Shown here piece after piece: positions 8,111 to 16,265 of a stretch of 34,903 nucleotides of DNA. The stretch lies in the NCBI GenBank assembly GCA_003649715.1, contig QMSS01000001.1, forward strand, positions 1 through 34,903, read 5' to 3'. A program made the position numbers and the translations under genes. Numbering within the stretch: the first letter of the stretch is position 1; the number at the start of each line of letters is the position of its first letter. This stretch comes from Thermoplasmata archaeon (GTDB lineage Archaea; Thermoplasmatota; E2; DHVEG-1). The notes beneath the pieces are model-generated. The model did no database searches. It saw only the letters and a program-made list of their open reading frames with translations, and had not been told where the DNA came from.

Positions 8111-9286
8111 CTATTCTTGTTTTTTCCATAGTGGGGAGATTTTTCTAAGTCGATTGATGATCTCTGGTAATACGTCTGTGACATAGGATATTTCTTCTTG
8201 TGTGTTTTCTCTTCCCAGTGACAGACGGAGGGATCCATGTGCCTCGATTGGTGTTAATCCTATGGCTATTAGTACATGTGATGGTTGTAGTTTTTTTGAG
8301 GAGCATGCTGAGCCTGTGGATGCGGCTATGCCCTTGTCATCTAGGCTTAGAAGTAGTGATTCACCTTCTATGCCGGTGAATCGGAAGTGGGCGTTGTTTA
8401 TAAGTCTTTTTTGTGGGTGTCCATTTAGATAGCTTTCTTCGATTTCTAATATGTTTTTGATTAGTTTGTCTCTCATTTTTTTGATGTGTTTTGTGTCTTT
8501 TTCCATTCTCTTTTTCGCTAGCTCGCATGCTTTTCCTAGTCCGACGATTCCTGGTATGTTTTCTGTGCTGCTTCTTATTCCTCTTTCATGTCCACCTCCA
8601 TGTATGATGGGCTGTATGCTGAGTCCTTCTCTTATGTATAGTGCTCCTACTCCTTTGGGTCCATACATTTTGTGGGATGATATAGAGAGTAGGTCAACGT
8701 TTATTTTGTTGGGATCTATGGGTGTTTTACCAATGGCTTGTACTGCGTCTGTGTGGAAGATGATGTTGTTTTCTCTCGCTATTTGCCCTATTTCTTTGAT
8801 GGGCTGTATGGTTCCGATTTCGTTGTTGGCATACATTATGGTTATGAGAAATGTGTTTTTAGAAATCGTTTTTTCAAGTTCATCAATGTTTATAATGCCA
8901 TGTTTGTCTACAGGTAGGTATTTGATTTTGTAGCCTTGCATTTCAAGGTGTTTGCATGTTTCTAGCACAGCAGGGTGTTCGATGGAGGATGTGATTATGT
9001 GTGGTCCTTTTGTGTATCTTTTTTCTCTGTTTTTGTATGCTATTCCCTTGATGGCTATGTTGTCTGATTCTGTTCCACCTGCTGTGAATATGATTTCTTT
9101 TTCTTTGACGTTTAGTAGACTTGCAACTTTTTTTCTTGATTCTTCTAGTGCTTCGTGTGCTTTTCTTCCAAATGAGTGAAGTGAGGAAGCGTTTCCATAG
9201 TGTTTGTAAAAGTATGGTAGCATTGCCTCCACTACTTTTTTGTCAACTGGTGTGGTTGCAGCATGGTCTAAATATATTTTTTTCAT
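8111..9286 (-). CDS. iscS: Cysteine desulfurase, IscS/NifS type
   Basis: This PLP enzyme takes sulfur from L-cysteine as a persulfide and passes it to IscU. The 391-residue protein starts with IYLDHAATTP. It has H104 (SIEHPAV), the PLP lysine K206 (SISSHKMYGPKG) and the persulfide cysteine C328 (STGSACSSKK). These numbers coincide with those of E. coli IscS, so it is close to the bacterial family in spacing. Seven bases separate it from nadA upstream. The plus strand across this gene is visibly T/G-rich, as in the peptidase at the left edge. Confidence 0.95.
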   Translation of the reverse strand: MKKIYLDHAATTPVDKKVVEAMLPYFYKHYGNASSLHSFGRKAHEALEESRKKVASLLNVKEKEIIFTAGGTESDNIAIKGIAYKNREKRYTKGPHIITSSIEHPAVLETCKHLEMQGYKIKYLPVDKHGIINIDELEKTISKNTFLITIMYANNEIGTIQPIKEIGQIARENNIIFHTDAVQAIGKTPIDPNKINVDLLSISSHKMYGPKGVGALYIREGLSIQPIIHGGGHERGIRSSTENIPGIVGLGKACELAKKRMEKDTKHIKKMRDKLIKNILEIEESYLNGHPQKRLINNAHFRFTGIEGESLLLSLDDKGIAASTGSACSSKKLQPSHVLIAIGLTPIEAHGSLRLSLGRENTQEEISYVTDVLPEIINRLRKISPLWKKQE

Positions 9287-9293
9287 AGTTTTT

Positions 9294-10214
9294 TTAGTCT
9301 CCCCGGCCTATCTGCATCATTTTCTGCAGAGGTTTTTTTGCTTTTTCTATTGTTTCTTGTGATAATGTTATTTTTGGTTCTAAACTTTTTAGGCTTTTTA
9401 ACACTTTTTCTAGGTTGATTTTTTTCATGTTTGGGCAAACAGCTGTTTTTAGCGGATAGAATTTTTTGTCAGGTTTTTCTTTTTGCAGTCTATGGCAGAG
9501 ACCTTTTTCTGTTCCGATAATGAATTCCTTTTTGTTGGATTGCAAGACATGTTTCACCATGCCATTAGTGGAGAAAACATGGTCTGCAATGTCTATTACC
9601 TCAGGTTTACATTCTGGATGTACGAGTATCTCTGCCTTTGGATGTCTGTTCTTTATCTCAAGTATCTCCTTTGTCTCTATCTTGTGATGTGTGGGGCATA
9701 TACCAGGCCAGAGAATCAGCTTTCTATCATGTATAAACCGTTTTATATACAGCCCCAGGTTTTGATCTGGAACGAAGATAACATCTCTATCCGCAGGAAG
9801 GTTTTTTATAACCTTGGCGCCATTGGAGGATGTACAACATATATCCGATATTGCCTTTACCTCCGCAGGAGTATTGATGTAGGACACTGTTACTGCGGTG
9901 GGATGATCCTCTTTCAGCCAAGTTAGACTTTCTGCATCTACCATACCAGCCATGGGACATTTTGCCTCTATGTCCGGTATTATAACATTCTTGTCTGGGT
10001 TTAGTATTTTAGCGGATTCTGCCATGAAGTCTACACCGCAAAATATAATGTTTTCTACATCTGCCTTAGTGGCTTTCATCGCTAGGTCTAAGGAGTCTCC
10101 CACAAAATCAGCTATGTCCTGTACCTCTGGGATTTGATAGTTATGAGCCAGGATAATGGCATTTTGTTTTCTCTTTAGCTCATCTATTTCTTTCTGAATC
10201 CTTTCTCTTCTCAT
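9294..10214 (-). CDS. nadA: Quinolinate synthase A
   Basis: NadA condenses iminoaspartate with dihydroxyacetone phosphate to quinolinate in de novo NAD synthesis and needs a [4Fe-4S] cluster. The three cluster ligands are C86 (EAKCPMAG), C173 (PGICPTHH) and C260 (TAVCPNM), spaced 87 and 87 residues as in known archaeal NadA. HNYQ near the N-terminus contributes to the active site. The frame is open up to 10325, but the extra 37 residues are not NadA-like, and MRRERIQKEIDELKRKQNAI is a standard NadA start. I therefore place the ATG at 10214 (306 residues). It heads the operon that also encodes the desulfurase and scaffold it depends on. Confidence 0.93.
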   Translation of the reverse strand: MRRERIQKEIDELKRKQNAIILAHNYQIPEVQDIADFVGDSLDLAMKATKADVENIIFCGVDFMAESAKILNPDKNVIIPDIEAKCPMAGMVDAESLTWLKEDHPTAVTVSYINTPAEVKAISDICCTSSNGAKVIKNLPADRDVIFVPDQNLGLYIKRFIHDRKLILWPGICPTHHKIETKEILEIKNRHPKAEILVHPECKPEVIDIADHVFSTNGMVKHVLQSNKKEFIIGTEKGLCHRLQKEKPDKKFYPLKTAVCPNMKKINLEKVLKSLKSLEPKITLSQETIEKAKKPLQKMMQIGRGD

Positions 10215-10397
10215 AAGAAAAAACCACGTACTCCCAAAAACTGGGTTGTATTGTCTTTGTGGATAAACAAAAAGGTTGGAAATAAAGATTACTCCTCCAC
10301 CACCCAATATATGTTTTTTAGCCAAACCTATTTATCCATGATACTGGATATCCAAATCTCAGTGGAAAAAATATTTGGTAGGTGGTGTATCTAGTAT
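10215..10397. promoter_or_regulatory. Divergent promoter region, nadA operon / membrane protein-dadD operon
   Basis: This 183-base gap separates the divergent nadA and 10398 genes. AATATAT at 10306-10312 reads as a minus-strand TATA box and would give nadA a leader of about 70 bases. AAATATTTG near 10369-10377 is a plus-strand candidate about 25 bases before the ATG at 10398, which would be almost leaderless. Both assignments rest on spacing only. Confidence 0.35.
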
Positions 10398-10835
10398 ATG
10401 TTTGACTTGGTGGCGTTTACCATAGGATTTGTCATAGGAGTAGTATGTGTCGGACTCGCTATTGAGTTAGGTATAAAGAAAACATCTAAAACGGAGCCTG
10501 CATCAAGATCTACACATAGCTGGAGTATATCAGAAATCGTAAATCCTAGGGTTGTAGCTGAGTATCTGGGTGATGTGGAGATCCCGAAAAACGCAAAAAT
10601 TGTTGTAAATCAATATAAAAACAGGGATGTGCTTGAGGGGGTAGATGCCCGTGAAAACCCTAGTATAAAAGGTAATTTTATTATAGGTGATGACCGAGCG
10701 CTTATACTATCTGGTCCAGTGAAAAAAGATGAAATGGGTATATGGACTGTGGAAAAGGAGATTATCAGCAGGCTAAACAGATATTTTGAGGAGGCATGGT
10801 CTAAGGGAACAAAAATCAAGCAGCAGAAACAATGA
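10398..10835 (+). CDS. Small membrane-anchored protein of unknown function
   Basis: I do not recognise this 145-residue protein. It begins with a glycine/valine-rich hydrophobic helix (about residues 3-25, FTIGFVIGVVCVGLAIELG). A soluble domain follows, with VAEYLGDVEIPKNAKIVVNQ, then GNFIIGDDRALILSGPV, and a C-terminal amphipathic helix (EKEIISRLNRYFEEAWSKG). The strand pattern and the last helix loosely recall the final part of a phospholipase D-like domain, as found in some archaeal regulators, but no HKD motif is present. The dadD start is 12 bases downstream, so the two are likely co-transcribed. It is probably a real gene, given its codon-like composition and operon position. Confidence 0.7.
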   Translation: MFDLVAFTIGFVIGVVCVGLAIELGIKKTSKTEPASRSTHSWSISEIVNPRVVAEYLGDVEIPKNAKIVVNQYKNRDVLEGVDARENPSIKGNFIIGDDRALILSGPVKKDEMGIWTVEKEIISRLNRYFEEAWSKGTKIKQQKQ

Positions 10836-10847
10836 GGAACACATAGT

Positions 10848-12140
10848 ATGAGTGTGCTGATCAAAAACACTGTTATCATTACTCAGAATAAAAAAAGAGA
10901 GCAGATCCATGGAGATATCTACATAGAGGACCAGGAAATCATTCAGATATCAAAAAAACCAATCACCATCGAGGCGGACTATAAAATAGATGGTAGAAAA
11001 AAACTTGTTCTACCTGGATTGATAAACACCCATACACATATTCCAATGACTTTGCTTAGAGGATACGGAGATGACATGGTTTTAAAGAGATGGCTGGAGG
11101 AGAGGATATGGCCTGTGGAAAAAAAGCTTGACAGCAGATCGGTTGAGATTGGCACAAGGCTTGGTCTGCTTGAAATGATTTCTTCAGGCACAACAACATT
11201 TTTAGACATGTATTTTTTTGAGGAAACAATAGGTAAAACCACAAAGGAAGCAGGATTACGTGCCTTTCTAGGATTCCCATTGATTGATTTTGGAACTCCT
11301 GAATACCCATATGATGAGCTTTTTCCCAGATGCGAGAGTTTTATAAGAAAATGGAGAAAACACAATCTTGTAAGACCTGTTGTGGCTCCACATGCAACAT
11401 ACACATGTGGCCCAGAGACATTACATCGTTCTCTTGAGATGGCAGACAAATATGATGTACTCCTACACATACATTGCTCTGAGACAAGAGAGGAGGTATA
11501 TGATGTCCAAAAAAGATATGGACTGCGACCTATCGGAATACTTAAAAAACATGGTTTGTTATGCGACAAAATAGTTCTTGCCCACTGCGGCTGGATAACA
11601 AAAAATGAGGTTTTCGACATAAAAAACAGTGGATCAAAGGTTGTTCACTGTCCTGTTAGCAACATGAAGATAGCAACCGGTGGATACACTCCCCTTCCAG
11701 AGCTGCTCCATTCCAACATAGCTGTTGGTCTGGGAACAGATGGAGCAGCAAGCAACAACACATTAGACATGTTTGAGACAATGAAATTTTGCTCACTCAT
11801 ACATAAACATCATAGATGGGATCCCAGTATTCTGCCAGCACAAACAGTACTTGATCTCGCAACCATAGGTGGTGCAAAATGTCTAAGGATGGAAGACAAA
11901 ATAGGTTCTATTGAGGAGGGGAAAAAAGCAGATATTATAATGGTGGATCTAAAAAAACCGCGTCTAACACCACAACATGATTTTGTTTCACACCTAGTCT
12001 ATGCCATGCGTGGATGTGATGTGATTGCTACGATTGTAAATGGAAAACCTCTGATGCTTGAAAACAGAATACTGACACTTGACATGGATGCTATACTGGA
12101 AGATGCTGAAAAATGCGCCTATGAGCTAACAGCGGCATAG
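10848..12140 (+). CDS. dadD: 5'-deoxyadenosine / S-adenosylhomocysteine / methylthioadenosine deaminase (amidohydrolase)
   Basis: These enzymes deaminate adenosine-type by-products of SAM chemistry (5'-deoxyadenosine, SAH, MTA) to inosine derivatives for recycling. The 430-residue protein has the amidohydrolase metal site: NTHTH, HIHCSE, VLAHCGW and the Asp in GTDGAASNN. PGLINTHTHIPMTLLRG and CPVSNMKIATGG are typical of the MtaD/SAH-deaminase group. GAGGA lies about 10 bases before the ATG. It sits between a small membrane protein and two transporters. Archaeal members often prefer 5'-deoxyadenosine or are promiscuous, so the exact substrate cannot be told from sequence. Other amidohydrolases such as guanine deaminase fit less well. 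Confidence 0.88.
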   Translation: MSVLIKNTVIITQNKKREQIHGDIYIEDQEIIQISKKPITIEADYKIDGRKKLVLPGLINTHTHIPMTLLRGYGDDMVLKRWLEERIWPVEKKLDSRSVEIGTRLGLLEMISSGTTTFLDMYFFEETIGKTTKEAGLRAFLGFPLIDFGTPEYPYDELFPRCESFIRKWRKHNLVRPVVAPHATYTCGPETLHRSLEMADKYDVLLHIHCSETREEVYDVQKRYGLRPIGILKKHGLLCDKIVLAHCGWITKNEVFDIKNSGSKVVHCPVSNMKIATGGYTPLPELLHSNIAVGLGTDGAASNNTLDMFETMKFCSLIHKHHRWDPSILPAQTVLDLATIGGAKCLRMEDKIGSIEEGKKADIIMVDLKKPRLTPQHDFVSHLVYAMRGCDVIATIVNGKPLMLENRILTLDMDAILEDAEKCAYELTAA

Positions 12141-12187
12141 AGCCAAAAAAACCTGGAGGATATCTCTTCTCCCAGGTGATGCCTCTT

Positions 12188-13444
12188 ATGTTGAATCTAA
12201 TTGGAGTTGCAATAGCATTTGCCGTGATAATAGTTCTGATACATAAAAGACTCAACTTTGGCATATCACTCATAATTGGATCCATAGTCGTGGGGATATT
12301 TTCCCTACAAAAAGTAGAGCCTATAGAGATCCCAATGGCTATGATAGAAGCCTCTTTTTACTCATTTGATACAAACAAAATCAATACTCAGACCATCGAG
12401 CTTGCGTTGTTGATGCTTGGAATCTATGTACTGGCGAAAACTATGCAGGAAACAGGGGCGATAAAAAAACTAGTGAAAAGCCTTAGAACAATTTTTTCGC
12501 AAGGTGGAACCTTGGCTCTGATACCCGCCGTATATGGTTTAATGCCTGTTCCCGGTGGTGCGCTGCTCTCTGCGCCAATGATAGATGAGGAAGGAAACAA
12601 ATATCATCTCACCAAGGATCAAAAAAATTTTTTGAACGTATGGTTCCGGCACATATGGTTCCCAATATATCCTGTTTCCCTAGCTATGATCCTTATATGT
12701 AGCACAGAGTTTTCTAACATAAACATATACAGTCTTGTTCTTGTCAACATACCCGCCTTCATAACATCGATCATAATCGGCATGGTTATGCTTAAAAAAA
12801 TAGTAGCTCATAGCACAGAAAAAACAGCTACTTCAGAAAAGGATTACACTGGAATAGTATATCTACTGCCACCAACTGTTCCCCTGCTTTTCTACGCAAT
12901 TCTTCAACAACTTGGGATATCTCAGATACAATCCTTTCTCATAGGGGTGTTTTTCAGCATCATACTCCTGTATTATCTAACAAAAACTCAGCGTACCACC
13001 TATATCAGTATCATCAAAAAATCCTTGTCCTGGAGACTTCCTCTCGCAATATTTGGAATAATGATTTTCCGTAAAATGTTTGAACTCTCAGATGCAAGCA
13101 CTGTTATAACCAACGTGATAGGTATGCTTCCTCTACCAGCAGTCTTCATGATAGTCATGATACCTCTGCTGCTGGGAACATTAACAGGCTATAACCTAGG
13201 CGCAATAGCATTATCCTATCCCCTTGTAGAACCGTTTTTCCATTTTGTAGAAATCAATATCGTGGGGCTAACCAGTATAATATTCATAAGCTCACTTGTA
13301 GGATATCTTGTTTCCCCAATTCATCTCTGCAATGTTCTGAGCAGTGAGTACTTCAAAACAGATGTCACACGGATGTACAAAATGTTTATTCCATCAGCAT
13401 TTATACTCCTGTTGATCAACACCTCTATTATGATGATCCTATGA
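12188..13444 (+). CDS. DUF401-family integral membrane protein, probable transporter
   Basis: The protein has about 419 residues and is almost entirely hydrophobic, with roughly ten or more transmembrane helices. It resembles the DUF401 family (archaeal AF0261-like), which is related to anion permeases of the CitM/GntP kind. Visible features are the Pro/Gly-rich turn YGLMPVPGGALLSAPM, the WFRHIWFPIYP segment and, near the end, LLGTLTGYNLGAIALSYPLVEP. The frame extends to GTG 12176, but GGTGAT at 12175-12180 lies 7 bases before the ATG at 12188, so I start there. It ends in an ATGA overlap with the next transporter. The substrate is unknown; an organic anion is a guess from the superfamily. 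Confidence 0.8.
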   Translation: MLNLIGVAIAFAVIIVLIHKRLNFGISLIIGSIVVGIFSLQKVEPIEIPMAMIEASFYSFDTNKINTQTIELALLMLGIYVLAKTMQETGAIKKLVKSLRTIFSQGGTLALIPAVYGLMPVPGGALLSAPMIDEEGNKYHLTKDQKNFLNVWFRHIWFPIYPVSLAMILICSTEFSNINIYSLVLVNIPAFITSIIIGMVMLKKIVAHSTEKTATSEKDYTGIVYLLPPTVPLLFYAILQQLGISQIQSFLIGVFFSIILLYYLTKTQRTTYISIIKKSLSWRLPLAIFGIMIFRKMFELSDASTVITNVIGMLPLPAVFMIVMIPLLLGTLTGYNLGAIALSYPLVEPFFHFVEINIVGLTSIIFISSLVGYLVSPIHLCNVLSSEYFKTDVTRMYKMFIPSAFILLLINTSIMMIL

Positions 13445-14367
13445 ATGTTCTGGCAACTGTTAAAAAACTCGTGTCAAACCTCACATTCGTCATCACACTC
13501 GGTATAGTAATTGGTTTTCTAACAGAGGGATACCCAAGTGAATATCTCAGTGACATATCAACAGTTTTACTTGTCATCGCCATGACATTATCACTAAGTC
13601 ATCTCTCCATCAGAAATATAGACATCAGGCTAGAAACAAAAAACTTCCTCATCTCCCTGCTACTATGCTATGGAATGTTATCCACAGTTGCTATCCTTAT
13701 AGGCATATCTTTTTTCAGACAGCCAGACATACAAAATGGTTTTGTTGTCATTGCAGCGGTTCCACCGGCTGTGATGATCATCCCTATAACAAGGATACTA
13801 AATGGGAACATCAAACTATCGCTTTTCTCGCTATCTCTCCTTTATCTCATATCTATTATTTTGACACCACTGGTGATACTACTGTTCTCGAATGCAAACA
13901 TACCCATGGTAGAGTTGTTTAAAAGCATAATACTATACATAGTAACTCCGCTTCTGGTATCACGACTTGTTAAAAAAACACGTTTTCCATCAGAGATCAG
14001 TACCATAATCATCAACCTATGTTTTCTACTGATAATTATAGGCATGATTGGTGGAAACAAACATTTTATTTTTTCAAACATGAAAATCATGCCCTTTTTA
14101 TCGCTAGCATTATTTATCAGAACATTTGGAACAGGAGGCATAACACTATGGGCTGCTAACAAACTTCATGTACCAAAGGATGATCAAATCCCATTTGCCC
14201 TTTTTGCCTCTGTGAAAAACGAGGGGCTAGCAATGATATTTGCTCTCTCTATGTTTTGCTGTGCAGCCACACTACCTGCTGTATTATCCATGTTTTTTGA
14301 ACTAATCTGGATAGGTGTTCTAGTTCGGATAAAAAAGGCAAAGAACACTATGAAAACCATAGGCTGA
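13441..14367 (+). CDS. Bile acid:sodium symporter (BASS/SBF) family transporter
   Basis: This 308-residue membrane protein with about ten hydrophobic segments matches the BASS fold. An early helix is followed by VLLVIAMTLSLSHLSI, then VIAAVPPAVMIIPITRIL and ALFASVKNEGLAMIFALSM. The last two correspond to the family's conserved helix-crossing regions (the latter with the KNEG sequence). BASS proteins take up organic anions with sodium. The ATG overlaps the stop of the DUF401 gene (ATGA), indicating translational coupling. Two different transporter types coupled behind a deaminase is unusual. The family call is good; the substrate is open. Confidence 0.78.
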   Translation: MNVLATVKKLVSNLTFVITLGIVIGFLTEGYPSEYLSDISTVLLVIAMTLSLSHLSIRNIDIRLETKNFLISLLLCYGMLSTVAILIGISFFRQPDIQNGFVVIAAVPPAVMIIPITRILNGNIKLSLFSLSLLYLISIILTPLVILLFSNANIPMVELFKSIILYIVTPLLVSRLVKKTRFPSEISTIIINLCFLLIIIGMIGGNKHFIFSNMKIMPFLSLALFIRTFGTGGITLWAANKLHVPKDDQIPFALFASVKNEGLAMIFALSMFCCAATLPAVLSMFFELIWIGVLVRIKKAKNTMKTIG

Positions 14368-14630
14368 AACAACAAAAAAACATTTTGTCATACTTCCTGT
14401 ATGTTTTCTCCTGGAAAAAATGAATATCAGGAATCAAATAAAAAACATGTGTTTTTTTGTTCTGTAAATTTTTTTTCAATCAAAAACATAAATATTTTCT
14501 GTACAGAGAAGGTTGATCCGAAAAAGTTTTTTTAGAAACTATCAGACATATCTAAAAACAAAAATGGTTTTTTTAAAAGTTTTTTCGAAATGTTTAATAC
14601 CCTTGGTTCCTTCTTGGAGTCTTCAGCAAA
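14368..14630. other. AT-rich intergenic region with weak hairpin and promoter
   Basis: This 263-base gap has no credible gene. Soon after the BASS stop, CATAC and GTATG (14389-14403) can form a 5-bp stem followed by TTTTCT, a weak terminator candidate. CTGTACAG (14499-14506) is an 8-base palindrome. The downstream half carries several T-tracts and the promoter of the next gene. Confidence 0.4.
14592..14598 (+). promoter_or_regulatory. TATA box for the APH-like/kinase gene
   Basis: TTTAATA lies 33 bases before the ATG at 14631, preceded by CGAAA, a BRE-like purine stretch. A start about 25 bases downstream gives a leader of under 10 bases. Confidence 0.5.
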
Positions 14631-16265
14631 ATGAAAGATACAGAAAATAATCTCTACAGATTGTTGAAAAAACCTTCATTGTATGGTCTAAACATAAAAC
14701 ATGTAAAGGTTTTACAGACACACATATCCTTTGTCGTGTTAACTGGAGAATATGCATACAAAGTGAAAAAACCTGTGGATTTTGGTTTTCTAGACTATTC
14801 AACTCTTGAAAAACGTAGACATTACTGTGATGAAGAAATAAGGCTTAACAGGAGACTATGTCCAGATATATATCTGGGGGTTGTATCATTTACAAAGAAA
14901 AACGATGATGAGATAGAGATAAATGGAGATGGACCTGTTGTTGAGTATGCTGTAAAAATGAAGGAATTTCCACAAAACCGTATCATGACTCATCTACTTA
15001 GAGATGGAAAAATCGATGAAGACATAATAGACAACATATGCAGTATCCTAGTTGATTTCTACAAATCTGAGAAAACCTACTCCTCTACAGGTATAGAAAA
15101 ATATGGTGGGATGGAATCTGTTAAACATAATGTAGATGAAAACTTTGAGCAGACAAAAGAAATGATAGGCGTCACAATCCCCCAGGAAACATATAGGTTT
15201 ATTAGAAAAGCTACCGGCAGATTTTTTGAACAAAAGAAAAATGTTTTTAAAAAACGTGTGCAACAGGGCATGATCCGAGATTGCCATGGAGATCTCCACT
15301 CCGGTAACATAGTGGTATTACCCCACAAGATCTGTATTTTCGACTGTATAGAGTTCAACGAGAGATTTCGTTACATCGATGTTGCATCAGACATAGGATT
15401 CCTGGCTATGGACCTCGACTTCCTAAACCATCCATTTCTATCAAGCTATCTTATAAAACAATATGTTGAGAAAAGCAATGACCACAATGTTTTTGATGTA
15501 CTCAATTTTTATAAATGCTATCGAGCATATGTCAGAGGAAAGGTACTAGGATTCCAACTACATGATCCTCATGTAGATAAAAACAAAGAGAAAAACATCA
15601 TTAGTACTGCAAGGAAATATTTTGACCTATCACATTACTATGCATCACTCTTCTCCATGGAACTAAATAGGAAAAAACCAGTTTTGTTTATCATATGCGG
15701 GCTAACTGGTACTGGTAAATCCACAATAGCATCAAAAATCGCTATTGACCATCATGCGCAACTAATCAGCACCGACGTGGTACGTAAAGAACTACAGGGC
15801 ATCAGCAGGTTTGAAAAACACTACAATGGATATGAAAAGGGTCTGTACACACCAGAAAAAATAGATCTTACATACAAAGTGGTCCTAGAAAAAGCCGACA
15901 GTTTTCTTAAAAAAAGAGAAAATGTTGTCCTAGATGCGACATTCCAGAAAAAAATATATCGAGACAGGGCACACAATATAGCCAAAAAAAACCATGCTGT
16001 TTTCCTAATAATACAATGCATCTGCTCCGAAGATGAAGTCAAAAAACGTCTAGATGAAAGACTAAAAAAAAGATCCATATCAGATGGAAGATGGGAAATC
16101 TACCTTCAGCAAAAAAAGACATTCCAGGCAATAAAACAGGATGAAAAACAACATGTTGTTGTTATAGACACAGGAAACACCTCATATGAGTATCGGATGA
16201 ACATGTTTAGAAAAATCCTTAAAAAAATAGAGGAACTAGAAAAACAGGAGAAACAAAACAGATGA
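14631..16265 (+). CDS. Bifunctional aminoglycoside phosphotransferase-like / P-loop kinase fusion (COG2187-COG0645 type)
   Basis: The 544-residue protein has two kinase modules. The first half is an APH/choline-kinase fold: an ATP-site lysine region (YAYKVKKPVDFGF), catalytic loop HGDLHSGN (219-226) and the metal Asp in IFDCIEFN (D238). The second half is a P-loop kinase with Walker A GLTGTGKST (357-365), a switch STDVVRKEL and DATF (435-438), as in gluconate- or chloramphenicol-type kinases. This fusion is widespread in bacteria and archaea, but its physiological substrate is unknown, and 'aminoglycoside' should not be read as drug resistance. It overlaps dph2 by ATGA. A candidate TATA box gives a near-leaderless transcript. 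Confidence 0.88.
   Translation: MKDTENNLYRLLKKPSLYGLNIKHVKVLQTHISFVVLTGEYAYKVKKPVDFGFLDYSTLEKRRHYCDEEIRLNRRLCPDIYLGVVSFTKKNDDEIEINGDGPVVEYAVKMKEFPQNRIMTHLLRDGKIDEDIIDNICSILVDFYKSEKTYSSTGIEKYGGMESVKHNVDENFEQTKEMIGVTIPQETYRFIRKATGRFFEQKKNVFKKRVQQGMIRDCHGDLHSGNIVVLPHKICIFDCIEFNERFRYIDVASDIGFLAMDLDFLNHPFLSSYLIKQYVEKSNDHNVFDVLNFYKCYRAYVRGKVLGFQLHDPHVDKNKEKNIISTARKYFDLSHYYASLFSMELNRKKPVLFIICGLTGTGKSTIASKIAIDHHAQLISTDVVRKELQGISRFEKHYNGYEKGLYTPEKIDLTYKVVLEKADSFLKKRENVVLDATFQKKIYRDRAHNIAKKNHAVFLIIQCICSEDEVKKRLDERLKKRSISDGRWEIYLQQKKTFQAIKQDEKQHVVVIDTGNTSYEYRMNMFRKILKKIEELEKQEKQNR

Noticed and set aside
10215..10325. N-terminal extension of NadA to ATG 10325
   Set aside because: The 37 extra residues are not NadA-like and contain the likely promoter area. 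The ATG at 10214 gives the standard N-terminus.
14631..16265. Reading the kinase fusion as an antibiotic-resistance gene
   Set aside because: The APH-like half belongs to a broad family of small-molecule kinases, and the fusion with a P-loop kinase is not a known resistance determinant.
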